Shown in pieces: positions 1-6,584 of a stretch of DNA of 7,863 nucleotides. Source of the stretch: CAYLPT01 sp964385645 (lineage in GTDB: Bacteria; Armatimonadota; Hebobacteria; Hebobacterales; Hebobacteraceae). Each line of letters starts with the position of its first letter. Within the stretch, counting starts at the first letter, position 1. Both the position numbers and the translations under genes were made by a program. Below the pieces are notes generated by a model, which was not told where the DNA came from, ran no database searches, and worked only from the letters and a program-made list of their open reading frames with translations. The stretch spans positions 1 to 7,863 of the forward strand of contig CAYLPT010000085.1 of assembly GCA_964385645.1 (NCBI GenBank), written 5' to 3'.

Positions 1-1226
1 AGGGGGCCTCCGGGGGCGGCAACCAGACCGTGTACTTCTCGGCCTCTGACCGGCGGGTGGCGGCGGCCGCGCCCTGCAACGCGCCCTGCCTGGTGTCCGA
101 GCACGCGAACTCGGGCTCGGGGCCGTACTGCCACTGTGAGGCGATCCCGGGTATGGTGGGGCGCGGGGTCGAGTACCACGACCTGCTGGCGGCGATCGCG
201 CCCCGGCCCGTCCGGGTGTTCACCGGCATCCGCGACCCGCTGTTTCCGATCGTCGGCGCGCGCCGCGCGGTCGCGGAGGCGAGCTTCGCCTACCAGGCGC
301 TCGGGGCCGCGGGCGACTGCACCCTGGAGGAGCACTACTGCGAGCACGAGTGCCCGGCCGAGTTCCGGGAGGGCACCTACCGCTTCTTCGAGCAGGTCCT
401 CAAGCGCCCCGGGGACATCGCCGGCCCGGGCGGTGAGGGGGAGGGCCCTGACCCCGCTGACCCGCGGCTGCGGGCCCTGCCGCGGCGACCGAAGCGGTTC
501 ACGACAGTGGCGGATCTGTACCGCGCGAAGCTTCGCGCGGCGCGGCCGCGCCGCCCTCGGCCCACGGAGATAAGGCGCTTGCTTGGGATGAGCGCGAGGG
601 AGACCGACGCGATCTGCCTGGTGCGGCGGGAGGGCCGGCGGGTGTCGCGGGTGCTCTTGCGTGTGGGCGATGGCGGCCTGGTGCCGCTTGTCGTCCGGCG
701 GGGGGAGGGCCGACGCGTCGTGGCCGCGATGGCGGACCGCGGCAAGGAGGAGGCGCTGGCGCGGGCGGGCGCGGCGAGCAGCACCATCGCCGCCTTCGAC
801 TGGCGCGGGCAGGGGGAGACCGCGCCGGCGGATGAGGCGTGGGGCCGGCGGGCCGCGCACTACCTGGCGATGGCAGGCATGCCGCTGCCCGGCCGGCGCG
901 CGACCGACCTCATCGCGGTCGTGCGCTGGCTGCGGCGCGAGGGCCTCGACCCGGGGAAGATCGCTGCCTTCGGGCCGGAGGCGAGCATGGTCGCCCTCCT
1001 CGCGGCACTAGCGGATGAGCAGATGCCGCCGGTGGAGCTGCACGGGGTGGTGCGGAGCTTCGGCGACGCGCCGGGGCTAGTGGGGCGGATGCCTCTCACC
1101 GCGTGGGCGCCGGGGCTTGCCCTGCTCACCGACATGCCGAAGGTGCTCGCCGCGCTCGGCAAGCGGGCGGTCGTGCGGGGATGGCTGGAGGCCGGGGAGG
1201 AGCGCGACGGGGAGGGCTACGACTGA
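1..1226 (+). CDS. Alpha/beta hydrolase, acetyl-xylan-esterase-like, with degenerate second hydrolase domain (5' end missing)
   Basis: The reading frame is open from base 3, so the gene starts outside the window. The first visible residues, GASGGGNQT, are the nucleophile elbow (G-x-S-G-G) of the acetyl xylan esterase / dienelactone-hydrolase-like families; the catalytic Ser is codon 9-11. The acid fits the Asp of GIRDPLFP (codon 234-236), and the His of CEHECPAEFRE (codon 345-347) sits seven residues before the Arg of RE, as in relatives. A proline- and arginine-rich linker (about bases 415-590) leads to a second hydrolase-like region with a DWRGQGET strand-turn (about 798-821) and a helix-strand leading to GPEAS (972-986). 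There the nucleophile Ser is replaced by Glu, and the protein ends before a second acid/His part, so this domain is probably not catalytic. The likely role is de-esterification of a carbohydrate; the substrate is unknown. Stop TGA at 1224-1226. The cellular location cannot be judged without the N-terminus. Confidence 0.82.
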   Translation, partial: GASGGGNQTVYFSASDRRVAAAAPCNAPCLVSEHANSGSGPYCHCEAIPGMVGRGVEYHDLLAAIAPRPVRVFTGIRDPLFPIVGARRAVAEASFAYQALGAAGDCTLEEHYCEHECPAEFREGTYRFFEQVLKRPGDIAGPGGEGEGPDPADPRLRALPRRPKRFTTVADLYRAKLRAARPRRPRPTEIRRLLGMSARETDAICLVRREGRRVSRVLLRVGDGGLVPLVVRRGEGRRVVAAMADRGKEEALARAGAASSTIAAFDWRGQGETAPADEAWGRRAAHYLAMAGMPLPGRRATDLIAVVRWLRREGLDPGKIAAFGPEASMVALLAALADEQMPPVELHGVVRSFGDAPGLVGRMPLTAWAPGLALLTDMPKVLAALGKRAVVRGWLEAGEERDGEGYD

Positions 1227-1251
1227 CCGGCCCGCGCCCCCGCCGCGGTGC

Positions 1252-1280
1252 TTGATCTGTGGGCAGGGGCGTGCTAAGCT
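1252..1280 (+). promoter_or_regulatory. Putative sigma-70-type promoter of the isomerase gene
   Basis: TTGATC at 1252-1257 and TAAGCT at 1275-1280 are separated by exactly 17 bp. The -10 hexamer is preceded by TG plus one base (1272-1274), the extended -10 arrangement. Transcription would start near 1287, about 47 bases before the ATG of the isomerase gene. It lies in the only gap between the hydrolase and the isomerase. No experimental support; the match is by eye. Confidence 0.55.
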
Positions 1281-1286
1281 TGCGGG

Positions 1287-1305
1287 CGCTGGCCTAGGGC
1301 CAGCG
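1287..1305 (+). repeat. Perfect inverted repeat at the predicted transcription start (operator or 5'-UTR hairpin)
   Basis: CGCTGGCC (1287-1294) and GGCCAGCG (1298-1305) are exact reverse complements around a TAG centre. The palindrome begins at the expected +1 of the promoter at 1252-1280, a usual position for a repressor operator. As RNA it would form an 8-bp GC-rich hairpin with a 3-nt loop. The bases after it (TTCATCTTGT) are not a real U-tract, so an intrinsic terminator for the upstream hydrolase is less likely. Confidence 0.5.
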
Positions 1306-1323
1306 TTCATCTTGTGTGGACCT

Positions 1324-1328
1324 GGAGG
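1324..1328 (+). promoter_or_regulatory. Shine-Dalgarno site that fixes the isomerase start
   Basis: GGAGG ends five bases before ATG 1334-1336. An in-frame GTG at 1316 has no such site upstream and would include this GGAGG inside the coding region, so ATG 1334 is preferred. Confidence 0.75.
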
Positions 1329-1333
1329 CGAGC

Positions 1334-2173
1334 ATGTACACGGCGCTGAACCCCGGCATGATCGGGGTGCAGATGGACTTCGAGCGCTGCGCCCGGCTGG
1401 CGGCGGAGGCGGGCTTCGGGGGGGTGTCGGTGGAGCTGTCGCTGGCAGCGGCAGACCCGCAGAAGGTGCGGCGGGTGCTCGAGGTCAACAAGCTGCGCCC
1501 GGCCTCGTGGGGCCTTCCGGTGGACTTCCGGGGGGAGGAGGGCCGTTTCGCGGAAGGGCTGGCGGAGCTGCCGAAGCTAGCGAAGGTGGCCCGGAGCGTG
1601 GGGGCCGACCGGTGCTCGACGTGGATCATGCCCTGCTCGGACGAGGTGCCCTTCGAGGAGAACTTCCGGCTGCATCGAGACCGGCTGAGGCAGTGCGCCG
1701 AGGTGCTCGCCGAGCACGGGTGTAGGCTGGGGCTGGAGTTTGTGGGGCCCAAGACCATCCGGGACGGGCGCCGGTACGAGTTCATCCACACTCAGGATGG
1801 CATGCTCGAGCTGTGTGAGGCCATCGGGACGGGAAACGTCGGGTTGCTGTTCGACTCGTTCCACTGGTACACGTCGCACGGGACGCCCGAGGACATCAGC
1901 CGGCTCAGCGACGCGCTGGTGGTGGACGTGCACATCAACGACGCAGTCCCGGGGCGAGGGCCGGACGAGCAGATTGACGGAGAGCGCCGGCTGCCGGGGG
2001 AGACGGGTGTCATTGACATCGTGGCCTTCCTGCGGGGTCTGCAGGCGATCGGCTACACGGGCCCTGTGACGCCGGAGCCCTTCAGCGAGAAGGTGCGCGC
2101 GCTGCCGGCCGAGGAGGCGATCAGGGTGAGCGCCCAGGCGACGCTCAAGGTGTGGCGGGAGGCGGGCCTCTAG
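1334..2173 (+). CDS. Sugar phosphate isomerase/epimerase (xylose-isomerase-like TIM barrel)
   Basis: A 279-residue protein, full length for this family. It belongs to the AP-endonuclease-2 / xylose-isomerase-like TIM barrels, which use a divalent metal to isomerise or epimerise sugars. The N-terminus (LNPGMIGVQMDFERCARLAA) fits the first strand and helix. Candidate metal and catalytic ligands are at the expected strand ends: Glu135 (GLEFVGP), Asp174 and His177 (LLFDSFHWY), His200 (VDVHIND) and Glu248 (VTPEPFS). No signal peptide is visible, so it is probably cytoplasmic. It has its own promoter-like sequence and palindrome, and follows the esterase by 107 bp on the same strand, so a joint role in carbohydrate use is plausible. 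The exact sugar cannot be told from sequence; hydroxypyruvate isomerase or an inositol or tagatose epimerase would look similar. The stop is 10 bp from the stop of convergent fliN. Confidence 0.9.
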   Translation: MYTALNPGMIGVQMDFERCARLAAEAGFGGVSVELSLAAADPQKVRRVLEVNKLRPASWGLPVDFRGEEGRFAEGLAELPKLAKVARSVGADRCSTWIMPCSDEVPFEENFRLHRDRLRQCAEVLAEHGCRLGLEFVGPKTIRDGRRYEFIHTQDGMLELCEAIGTGNVGLLFDSFHWYTSHGTPEDISRLSDALVVDVHINDAVPGRGPDEQIDGERRLPGETGVIDIVAFLRGLQAIGYTGPVTPEPFSEKVRALPAEEAIRVSAQATLKVWREAGL

Positions 2174-2183
2174 CGGCGCTCGC

Positions 2184-2513
2184 TCAGGTCGAGGGAGGCG
2201 GCGCGCCCTCCGGGTGCGCGAGCTCGGTCAGGCGCAGGCCCAGGCGCCCCTCGATCACTACCACCTCGCCCCGCGCGAAGAGCCGACCGTTGACGGTTAG
2301 GTCGGCCGGATCGCCGGCGAGGCGGTCCAGCCGAACGACGCAGCCAGGGCCGAGCGCGGCGATGCGCCCGACGGACAGCTCCGCGCTGCCGAGCTCGACC
2401 GCCGCGCGGAGGCGCAGGCCGCTCAGGCGCGCGAGCGCCGCCTCGTCGGAGCCGGCGGTGGGCCGGCTCGCCTTCGCTCCCTGGGGCATCTCCTCTGCGC
2501 GCTGCTCAGCCAT
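2184..2513 (-). CDS. fliN: FliN-type flagellar C-ring protein (single SpoA domain)
   Basis: A 109-residue protein with a poorly conserved, charged N-terminus (1-28) and one SpoA (FliN/FliM C-terminal) domain at about 30-97. The family pattern is clear: VELGSAELSVGRIAALGPG, then VVRLDRLAGDPADLTVNGRLFARGEVVVIEG and LGLRLTEL. FliN forms the base of the flagellar C-ring with the FliM SpoA domain and helps receive export cargo. ATG 2513-2511 is chosen: it overlaps the stop of the upstream gene by 8 bp (ATGGCTGA) and has GGGAGGG at 2530-2524 upstream. The in-frame ATG at 2543 has no ribosome site and would extend the overlap to 38 bp. Translation is probably coupled to the FliG-FliM chimera next to it, its likely SpoA partner. 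A type III secretion SctQ-like part is an alternative, but the sequence reads as FliN. Confidence 0.85.
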   Translation of the reverse strand: MAEQRAEEMPQGAKASRPTAGSDEAALARLSGLRLRAAVELGSAELSVGRIAALGPGCVVRLDRLAGDPADLTVNGRLFARGEVVVIEGRLGLRLTELAHPEGAPPPST

Positions 2514-3117
2514 GGCTCTTGGGCCCTCCCGCCTCCTCGTCATCCAGCGCGATGGCGCGGTAGCCGCCGCGCTCGATGAGCCTGCCGCGGAGGCGGCACC
2601 CGTCGCCAGCGACGAATTCGATGTCGGACTCAGAGGCGGGCCCGAGCAGGAGCACGTCGCCGGGGCCCAGGCCCACGATCTCCTCGAGGGTCAGCTCGGC
2701 CACCGCGAGGCGCGCACGGCAGGTGACCGGCAGGTGGCCGAGCGCGCCCAGGCCGGCGGGGCGGGCCCCGGGCGCGGCGCGGGCCTCCTCCCCGGAGAGC
2801 CGCGGCAGGCGGCTGAAGTCATAGGGTCGGACCGCTCCATCGTCGGCCAGCGGGGGCTGGGGTGACCGGTCCTCGGCGAAGGAGGACGCCTCCTGGCCGG
2901 CCGCGCAAGCTGCAGCGGCGGCGCGGAACTCGGCGATGATGCGGCCCCGCAGTGACGGATCAGCCCCACGGGCCCGGCGCAGGTGGTCGGCGACCACGCG
3001 CAGCTCGCGGCGGGAGAGCGCGGAGAGGAGGCTGGAGGCCCGCTCGGGACCCAGTGAGAGAAGGATGAGGGCCGCCTTCTCGGCCCCCGACAGCAGCTGC
3101 TGAGACGCCTCTGACAT
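2506..3117 (-). CDS. Chimeric C-ring protein: FliG N-terminal domain + FliM-like linker + SpoA domain
   Basis: A single 203-residue frame made of parts that are normally in two proteins. Residues 9-70 match the FliG N-terminal domain (LSGAEKAALILLSLGPERAS, then RELRVVADHLRRARG and GRIIAEF), which in known flagella binds FliF of the MS ring. A low-complexity linker (71-125) carries RPYDFSRLPRLSGEEAR (97-113), like the start of FliM's core (YDFxRPxxLSxEQ). Residues 126-193 are a FliM-type SpoA domain (LPVTCRARLAVAELTLEEIVGLGPGDVLLLG, ending YRAIAL). Missing are FliG's middle and C-terminal domains (FliM-binding and torque-generating) and FliM's CheC-like middle domain; FliM's N-terminal CheY-binding peptide is also not seen. 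ATG 3117 has AGGGGG six bases upstream. It is followed by overlapping fliN and lies 85 bp after the moeA-PBP gene. Domain calls are by eye; the function, a minimal C-ring or export adaptor, is inference. Confidence 0.8.
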   Translation of the reverse strand: MSEASQQLLSGAEKAALILLSLGPERASSLLSALSRRELRVVADHLRRARGADPSLRGRIIAEFRAAAAACAAGQEASSFAEDRSPQPPLADDGAVRPYDFSRLPRLSGEEARAAPGARPAGLGALGHLPVTCRARLAVAELTLEEIVGLGPGDVLLLGPASESDIEFVAGDGCRLRGRLIERGGYRAIALDDEEAGGPKSHG

Positions 3118-3202
3118 CGCCCACCCCCTGGTCGTGCGCGAACCGGCTGGAGGGTTGTTCCACAGATTCGAGGAGTTTGGAGGAGCTCATCGGGTGGGGT
3201 GA

Positions 3203-5140
3203 TTACGCCGCGGGGCACCGGCGGACCGCGCCCGTCTCCCGGGTGTCGTAGCCGCCGAGGGCCTCGAGCTGGGCCCTGAACTCCGCGCTGGTGAGCGCTT
3301 CCAGGAGGGCGCGTCCCGCGGGGGACGCCCAGAGGGCGGGCCGTGCGGCGAGGTCATAGCGCTCGACGGCAATGGGCACGAAGTCGAGGTTCCTGGCGCG
3401 GGCGGCGGCGAGGATCCCCAGGCCCACGTCGGCCGTCCCGTTCTCCACCATGGAGGCGACGGCGAGGTGGGTGTAGACCTCGCGGCGGTAGCCCTCCACC
3501 TGCTCGGGCGCGATGCCGAGGCGGGCGAGATTGGCATCGAGCAGCACCCGGGTGCCGGCGCCCGACTGGCGGTTCACGAAGCGGACGCCGGGGCGAGCGA
3601 GGTCCTTCCAGGCGCGAATGCCCTTGGGGTTGCCGGGGGGGACGATGAAGCCCTGGTGGCGATGGGCGAGGGTGATCAGGGTGACCTGCTCGCTGCCGAA
3701 GAGCCGCTGGACATAGGGTGAGTTGTACTCGCCGGTGTCGGGGTCAAGGAGGTGGCAGCCGGCGAGGTGGCAGTAGTCCTCACGGAGCGCCGCCAGGCCG
3801 GCCATGCTGCCGACATGGGTGGAGGCGGCGGAGAACTCGGGCGAGCGCCGGCGCAGCTCGCTGGCGAGCAGGTCGAGGGCGACGTCGTGGCTGCCGGTGA
3901 TGAGGATGGTGCTGCGGATCTCGTCCTCGCTCCGTAGCAGCTCGCAGGACACCTCCGCGCCCTTGAGCAGGCCCTCGCTGAGGGCGGGGATGGAGATGAT
4001 GCCGTCGGCGCGGGCGAGGGCGCTCACGAGGCCTGCGCCGCGGCCGGTGGGGATGGCGACCAGGCGGCCGGCGACCTCGCCGAGGCGGACGCGGAGGAAC
4101 TCCTCGCTGCCGGCTGTGGAGGCGACCTTGCGGCTGATGAGGGCGGTGGCGCGGGGGCGCCGCGGGAGAGGCTGCCCGAGCAGGCGGGAGACGACGGGCA
4201 GCGCGAACAGGTCGAAGCACAGCATCGCCGACACCGGGTAGCCGGGCAGGGCGACGACGGGCGTGTCGGCCACGATGCCGAGAGCGACGGGCTTGCCGGG
4301 CCGGATGGCGACGCCGTGGACGAGCAGCTCGCCCGCCTCCGCCAGCGCGTGGGCGGTGAAGTCGTGGGCGCCGGCGGAGGCGCCGGCGAGGGTGAGGACG
4401 AGGTCGGCGCCCGCCGCGGCCTGCTCGAGGCTGCGGCGGAGCGCGGCTGGGTCGTCGGCGACGGGGTCCCGCCGCACGACCTGCGCGCCAGACTCGACGA
4501 GCCGGGCGGCGATCATCGGCGAGTTGAAGTCCGGCACCTCACCCGGCCGGCGGGCGGCGCCAGGGGGGACGATCTCGGGGCCAGTGGGGATGATGGCGAC
4601 GCGCGGGGGGCACAGGACCTCGATGGTGGTCACACCCGCGGCGAGGGCGGCGCCGATGTCCACGGGGCGCAGGCGGTGGCGGGCGGGCAGGACGATCTCG
4701 GTGGCGACGATGTCCTCACCGACGAGGCGGGTGTGCTGCCAGGGCGAGGCGGCGGCCCTGATCTCGAGCTGGCCCGGCTCGACCTCTGTCACCTCCTCGA
4801 TCATGATGACGGCGTCGGTCTCCTCGGGGAGGGGATCGCCGGTGTTGACGTACACCGCATCCACGCCGACGCGTAGCGTGCGCGGGGAGGTGGGGGAGGC
4901 GCCTGCGGTGTCGGCGGCGCGCACCGCGATGCCGTCCATGGCGGCGGCATGGTAGTGGGGGGAGGAGGCGGCGGCGAAGATGGGATTGGTGGTTACTCTA
5001 CCGATCGCCTGTTCGACAGGGAGTTCCTCGGAGGCGAGGCGCTCGCTGAGGAGCAGCCGGTCGAGCCGGGCGCGCCAGATGTCCAGGGCCTCGGGGAGGG
5101 GGATGCTGCGCAGGTAGCGTGCGCGGGAGGGCTGGCTCAC
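3203..5140 (-). CDS. MoeA-type molybdopterin molybdotransferase fused to a PBP-like domain
   Basis: A 645-residue protein, much longer than MoeA alone (about 400). Residues 12-403 are MoeA: HAAAMDGIAVRAADT (Asp69), VNTGDPLPEETDAVIM, VAIIPTGPEIVPPG, LAGASAGAHDF (Asp260), RPGKP, ALPGYPVSAM and a C-terminal beta domain (330-403). Residues 412-635 are a periplasmic-binding-protein-like domain of the type fused to MoeA or to helix-turn-helix regulators (THVGSMAGLAAL, FVNRQSGAGTR, ENGTADVGLGI). No signal peptide or membrane segment precedes it, so it is expected in the cytoplasm. MoeA inserts molybdate or tungstate into adenylylated molybdopterin; the PBP-like part may bind the oxyanion (inference). 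Canonical SGG and LPGNP motifs are altered to AGA and LPGYP. GTG start at 5140-5138 overlaps the stop of moeA as GTGA, with GGAG a few bases upstream, so translation is coupled. Such MoeA/MoeA-PBP pairs are known in archaea and anaerobic Firmicutes. Confidence 0.93.
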   Translation of the reverse strand: MSQPSRARYLRSIPLPEALDIWRARLDRLLLSERLASEELPVEQAIGRVTTNPIFAAASSPHYHAAAMDGIAVRAADTAGASPTSPRTLRVGVDAVYVNTGDPLPEETDAVIMIEEVTEVEPGQLEIRAAASPWQHTRLVGEDIVATEIVLPARHRLRPVDIGAALAAGVTTIEVLCPPRVAIIPTGPEIVPPGAARRPGEVPDFNSPMIAARLVESGAQVVRRDPVADDPAALRRSLEQAAAGADLVLTLAGASAGAHDFTAHALAEAGELLVHGVAIRPGKPVALGIVADTPVVALPGYPVSAMLCFDLFALPVVSRLLGQPLPRRPRATALISRKVASTAGSEEFLRVRLGEVAGRLVAIPTGRGAGLVSALARADGIISIPALSEGLLKGAEVSCELLRSEDEIRSTILITGSHDVALDLLASELRRRSPEFSAASTHVGSMAGLAALREDYCHLAGCHLLDPDTGEYNSPYVQRLFGSEQVTLITLAHRHQGFIVPPGNPKGIRAWKDLARPGVRFVNRQSGAGTRVLLDANLARLGIAPEQVEGYRREVYTHLAVASMVENGTADVGLGILAAARARNLDFVPIAVERYDLAARPALWASPAGRALLEALTSAEFRAQLEALGGYDTRETGAVRRCPAA

Positions 5141-6378
5141 TCGAGGGGCTCCACGGTGACGAGCTCGCCGGCCTCGAGGCCCTCGGCGGCCTCGGGGATG
5201 CGGATGACGCCGTCGGCGCGCACGAGGGTGAGGATGAGGGCGGAGGGGCCCAGGAGGGGCACGGCGACGGTGTCGCCGTCGCGCTGCTCGAGGCGCACGG
5301 GGACGAACTCGGCGCGGCCGGCCTGGGAGGAGAGGTTGCGGGTGAGGCGGGCGTGGACCAGCGGCGGCGCGGGATCGGCGGCGGCTGAGCGAAGGAGCGG
5401 AGCGACCAGCTCGCGGAAGATGATGAGGCAGGAGGTCGGGTTGCCGGGGAGGCCGAAGATGGGCGTCTCCCCGGCGAGGCCGACGACGGCCGGCTTGCCC
5501 GGCCGGAGCGCGAGGCCGTGGATGATGACGCCGGGGGGGCCAAGGTCCTCGATGACCTCGGGGACCAGGTCCTCCGCGCCGACGGAGGTGCCGCCGGAGA
5601 CGAGGACGATGTCAGCCTCCTCGACGCCGCGGGCGAGGGCGCGGTGGAGGGCGGCGCGCTCGTCTGGGACGATCCCCAGGTCGAGGACCCCGGCGCCGAG
5701 GGCGGCGGCCGCCGCGCGGAGCGCGGGGCCGTTCATGTCCCGCACCTGGCCGGGGGCGGGGGAGGCGGTGGGAGGCACGAGCTCGTCGCCGGTGGAGAGG
5801 ACCGCGACTCGGGGGCGGGCGACGCTGACCTGCGCGAAGCCCAGGCCGGCGAGGGCGGAGATGTCCCGGGGGCGGAGCCGGTGGCCGGCGGGGAGGATGG
5901 CGTCGCCGGCGCGCGCGTCGTCGCCTCGCCGGACGACGTTGGCGCCCGGCGCCACCGGGCGCAGGACCTCCACGCTGCGCTCGCCCCATGGCTGGGTGTG
6001 CTCGACCATAACGACCGCGTCGGCGTAGGGAGGGAGCATGCCGCCGGTGCGGATGCGGGCGCACTGGTTGGCGGACAGGGGCACCTCGGCGGGCGCACCC
6101 ATCGGCACCTCGCCGGCGAGCTCCAGGTACGCCGGGAGGCCCTCGGAGGCGCCGAAAGTGTCGGCGGCACGGACCGCGTAGCCGTCCACGAGGGAGCGGT
6201 CGAAGGGGGGCAGGTCGGCGGGAGCGGTGATGGGATCGGCGAGGGGGTGGCCGACGGCGGCGGCGAGGTCCGTGGGCCGGCCGGGGAAGCGCCCTTGCCG
6301 GAGCCGCGGGGGCAGGGCCGCCAGCAGCACCCGGCGGGCCTCCTCCAGGGTCTTCAGCTCGCGGAGCTCGCGGGACAC
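5137..6378 (-). CDS. moeA: Molybdopterin molybdenumtransferase MoeA
   Basis: A 413-residue protein with the full MoeA domain order and usual length. Motifs seen: LPPFDRSLVDGYAVRAADTF with the conserved Asp65, IRTGGMLPPYADAVVMVEHT (109-128), PGANVVRRGDD (144-154), VAVLSTGDELVPP (191-203), DIVLVSGGTSVGAEDL with Asp270 (256-271), LALRPGKPAVVG (289-300) and IFGLPGNPTSC (307-317), then the C-terminal beta-barrel domain (about 340-410). It ligates molybdate to adenylylated molybdopterin in the cytoplasm, giving active Moco. The start is GTG at 6378-6376; the only in-frame codons upstream before the stop at 6447-6445 include no ATG, GTG or TTG. The GAGGCGG upstream is a modest ribosome site. It is first in a tight pair with the MoeA-PBP fusion (4-bp overlap). 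It lies 206 bp after tRNA-Ala on the same strand, with no obvious promoter or terminator between them, so read-through from the tRNA promoter is possible. Confidence 0.95.
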   Translation of the reverse strand: MSRELRELKTLEEARRVLLAALPPRLRQGRFPGRPTDLAAAVGHPLADPITAPADLPPFDRSLVDGYAVRAADTFGASEGLPAYLELAGEVPMGAPAEVPLSANQCARIRTGGMLPPYADAVVMVEHTQPWGERSVEVLRPVAPGANVVRRGDDARAGDAILPAGHRLRPRDISALAGLGFAQVSVARPRVAVLSTGDELVPPTASPAPGQVRDMNGPALRAAAAALGAGVLDLGIVPDERAALHRALARGVEEADIVLVSGGTSVGAEDLVPEVIEDLGPPGVIIHGLALRPGKPAVVGLAGETPIFGLPGNPTSCLIIFRELVAPLLRSAAADPAPPLVHARLTRNLSSQAGRAEFVPVRLEQRDGDTVAVPLLGPSALILTLVRADGVIRIPEAAEGLEAGELVTVEPLE

Positions 6379-6584
6379 CGGAAGTGCCGCCTCGCCGGCT
6401 CGGATGAGATCCTCAGGCTGCTTCGACGGGGCCCCGGTGCGGTCCTATGAACCTGAGGGCACGGTGGTTCGACGTCGTCCCCTTGGTGGCGCTGCAGGGA
6501 GCCTCGTGGGGCGCCCTCCACCAGTGGCGCTCCAGCGACTGCCAGTGGCGAAGGTGGCTCGCCACCCGTAGCCTTGGCGAGGAA
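6379..6584 (-). other. Leader between tRNA-Ala and moeA with inverted and direct repeats
   Basis: No credible gene is seen here. Structure visible: GGTGGC/GCCACC, a perfect 6-bp inverted repeat with a 2-base centre (6553-6566), just after the tRNA; CCTCAGG (6411-6417) and CCTGAGG (6452-6458), exact complements enclosing 34 bases; between them the 10-bp palindrome CGGGGCCCCG (6427-6436). CCAGTGGCG occurs twice, at 6521-6529 and 6542-6550, 21 bp apart. No U-run follows any hairpin, so these are not intrinsic terminators. It could be a structured 5' leader of moeA. I cannot match it to the Moco riboswitch consensus by eye. Confidence 0.35.

Noticed and set aside
1316..1333. GTG start at 1316 for the isomerase
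   Set aside because: It would place the good GGAGG site inside the coding region, and the extra six residues add no family similarity.
2506..3117. Type III secretion SctQ or a frameshifted fliM
   Set aside because: The N-terminal part reads as FliG, not SctQ, and the frame is continuous. SctQ usually has two SpoA domains in one protein, while here they are in two genes.
4949..6450. Long open frames on the + strand opposite the moeA genes (up to about 360 codons)
   Set aside because: They mirror the third-position GC bias of moeA and moeA-PBP, read as low-complexity Arg/Gly/Ala, and match no family I know. The - strand proteins have complete, conserved motifs.
6553..6566. Intrinsic terminator after tRNA-Ala
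   Set aside because: The GGTGGC/GCCACC hairpin is perfect, but only two T bases follow it on the - strand, so it lacks a U-tract.
6379..6584. Moco riboswitch before moeA
   Set aside because: The location is right and hairpins exist, but I could not match the conserved Moco RNA bases by eye, so it is left as an unassigned leader.
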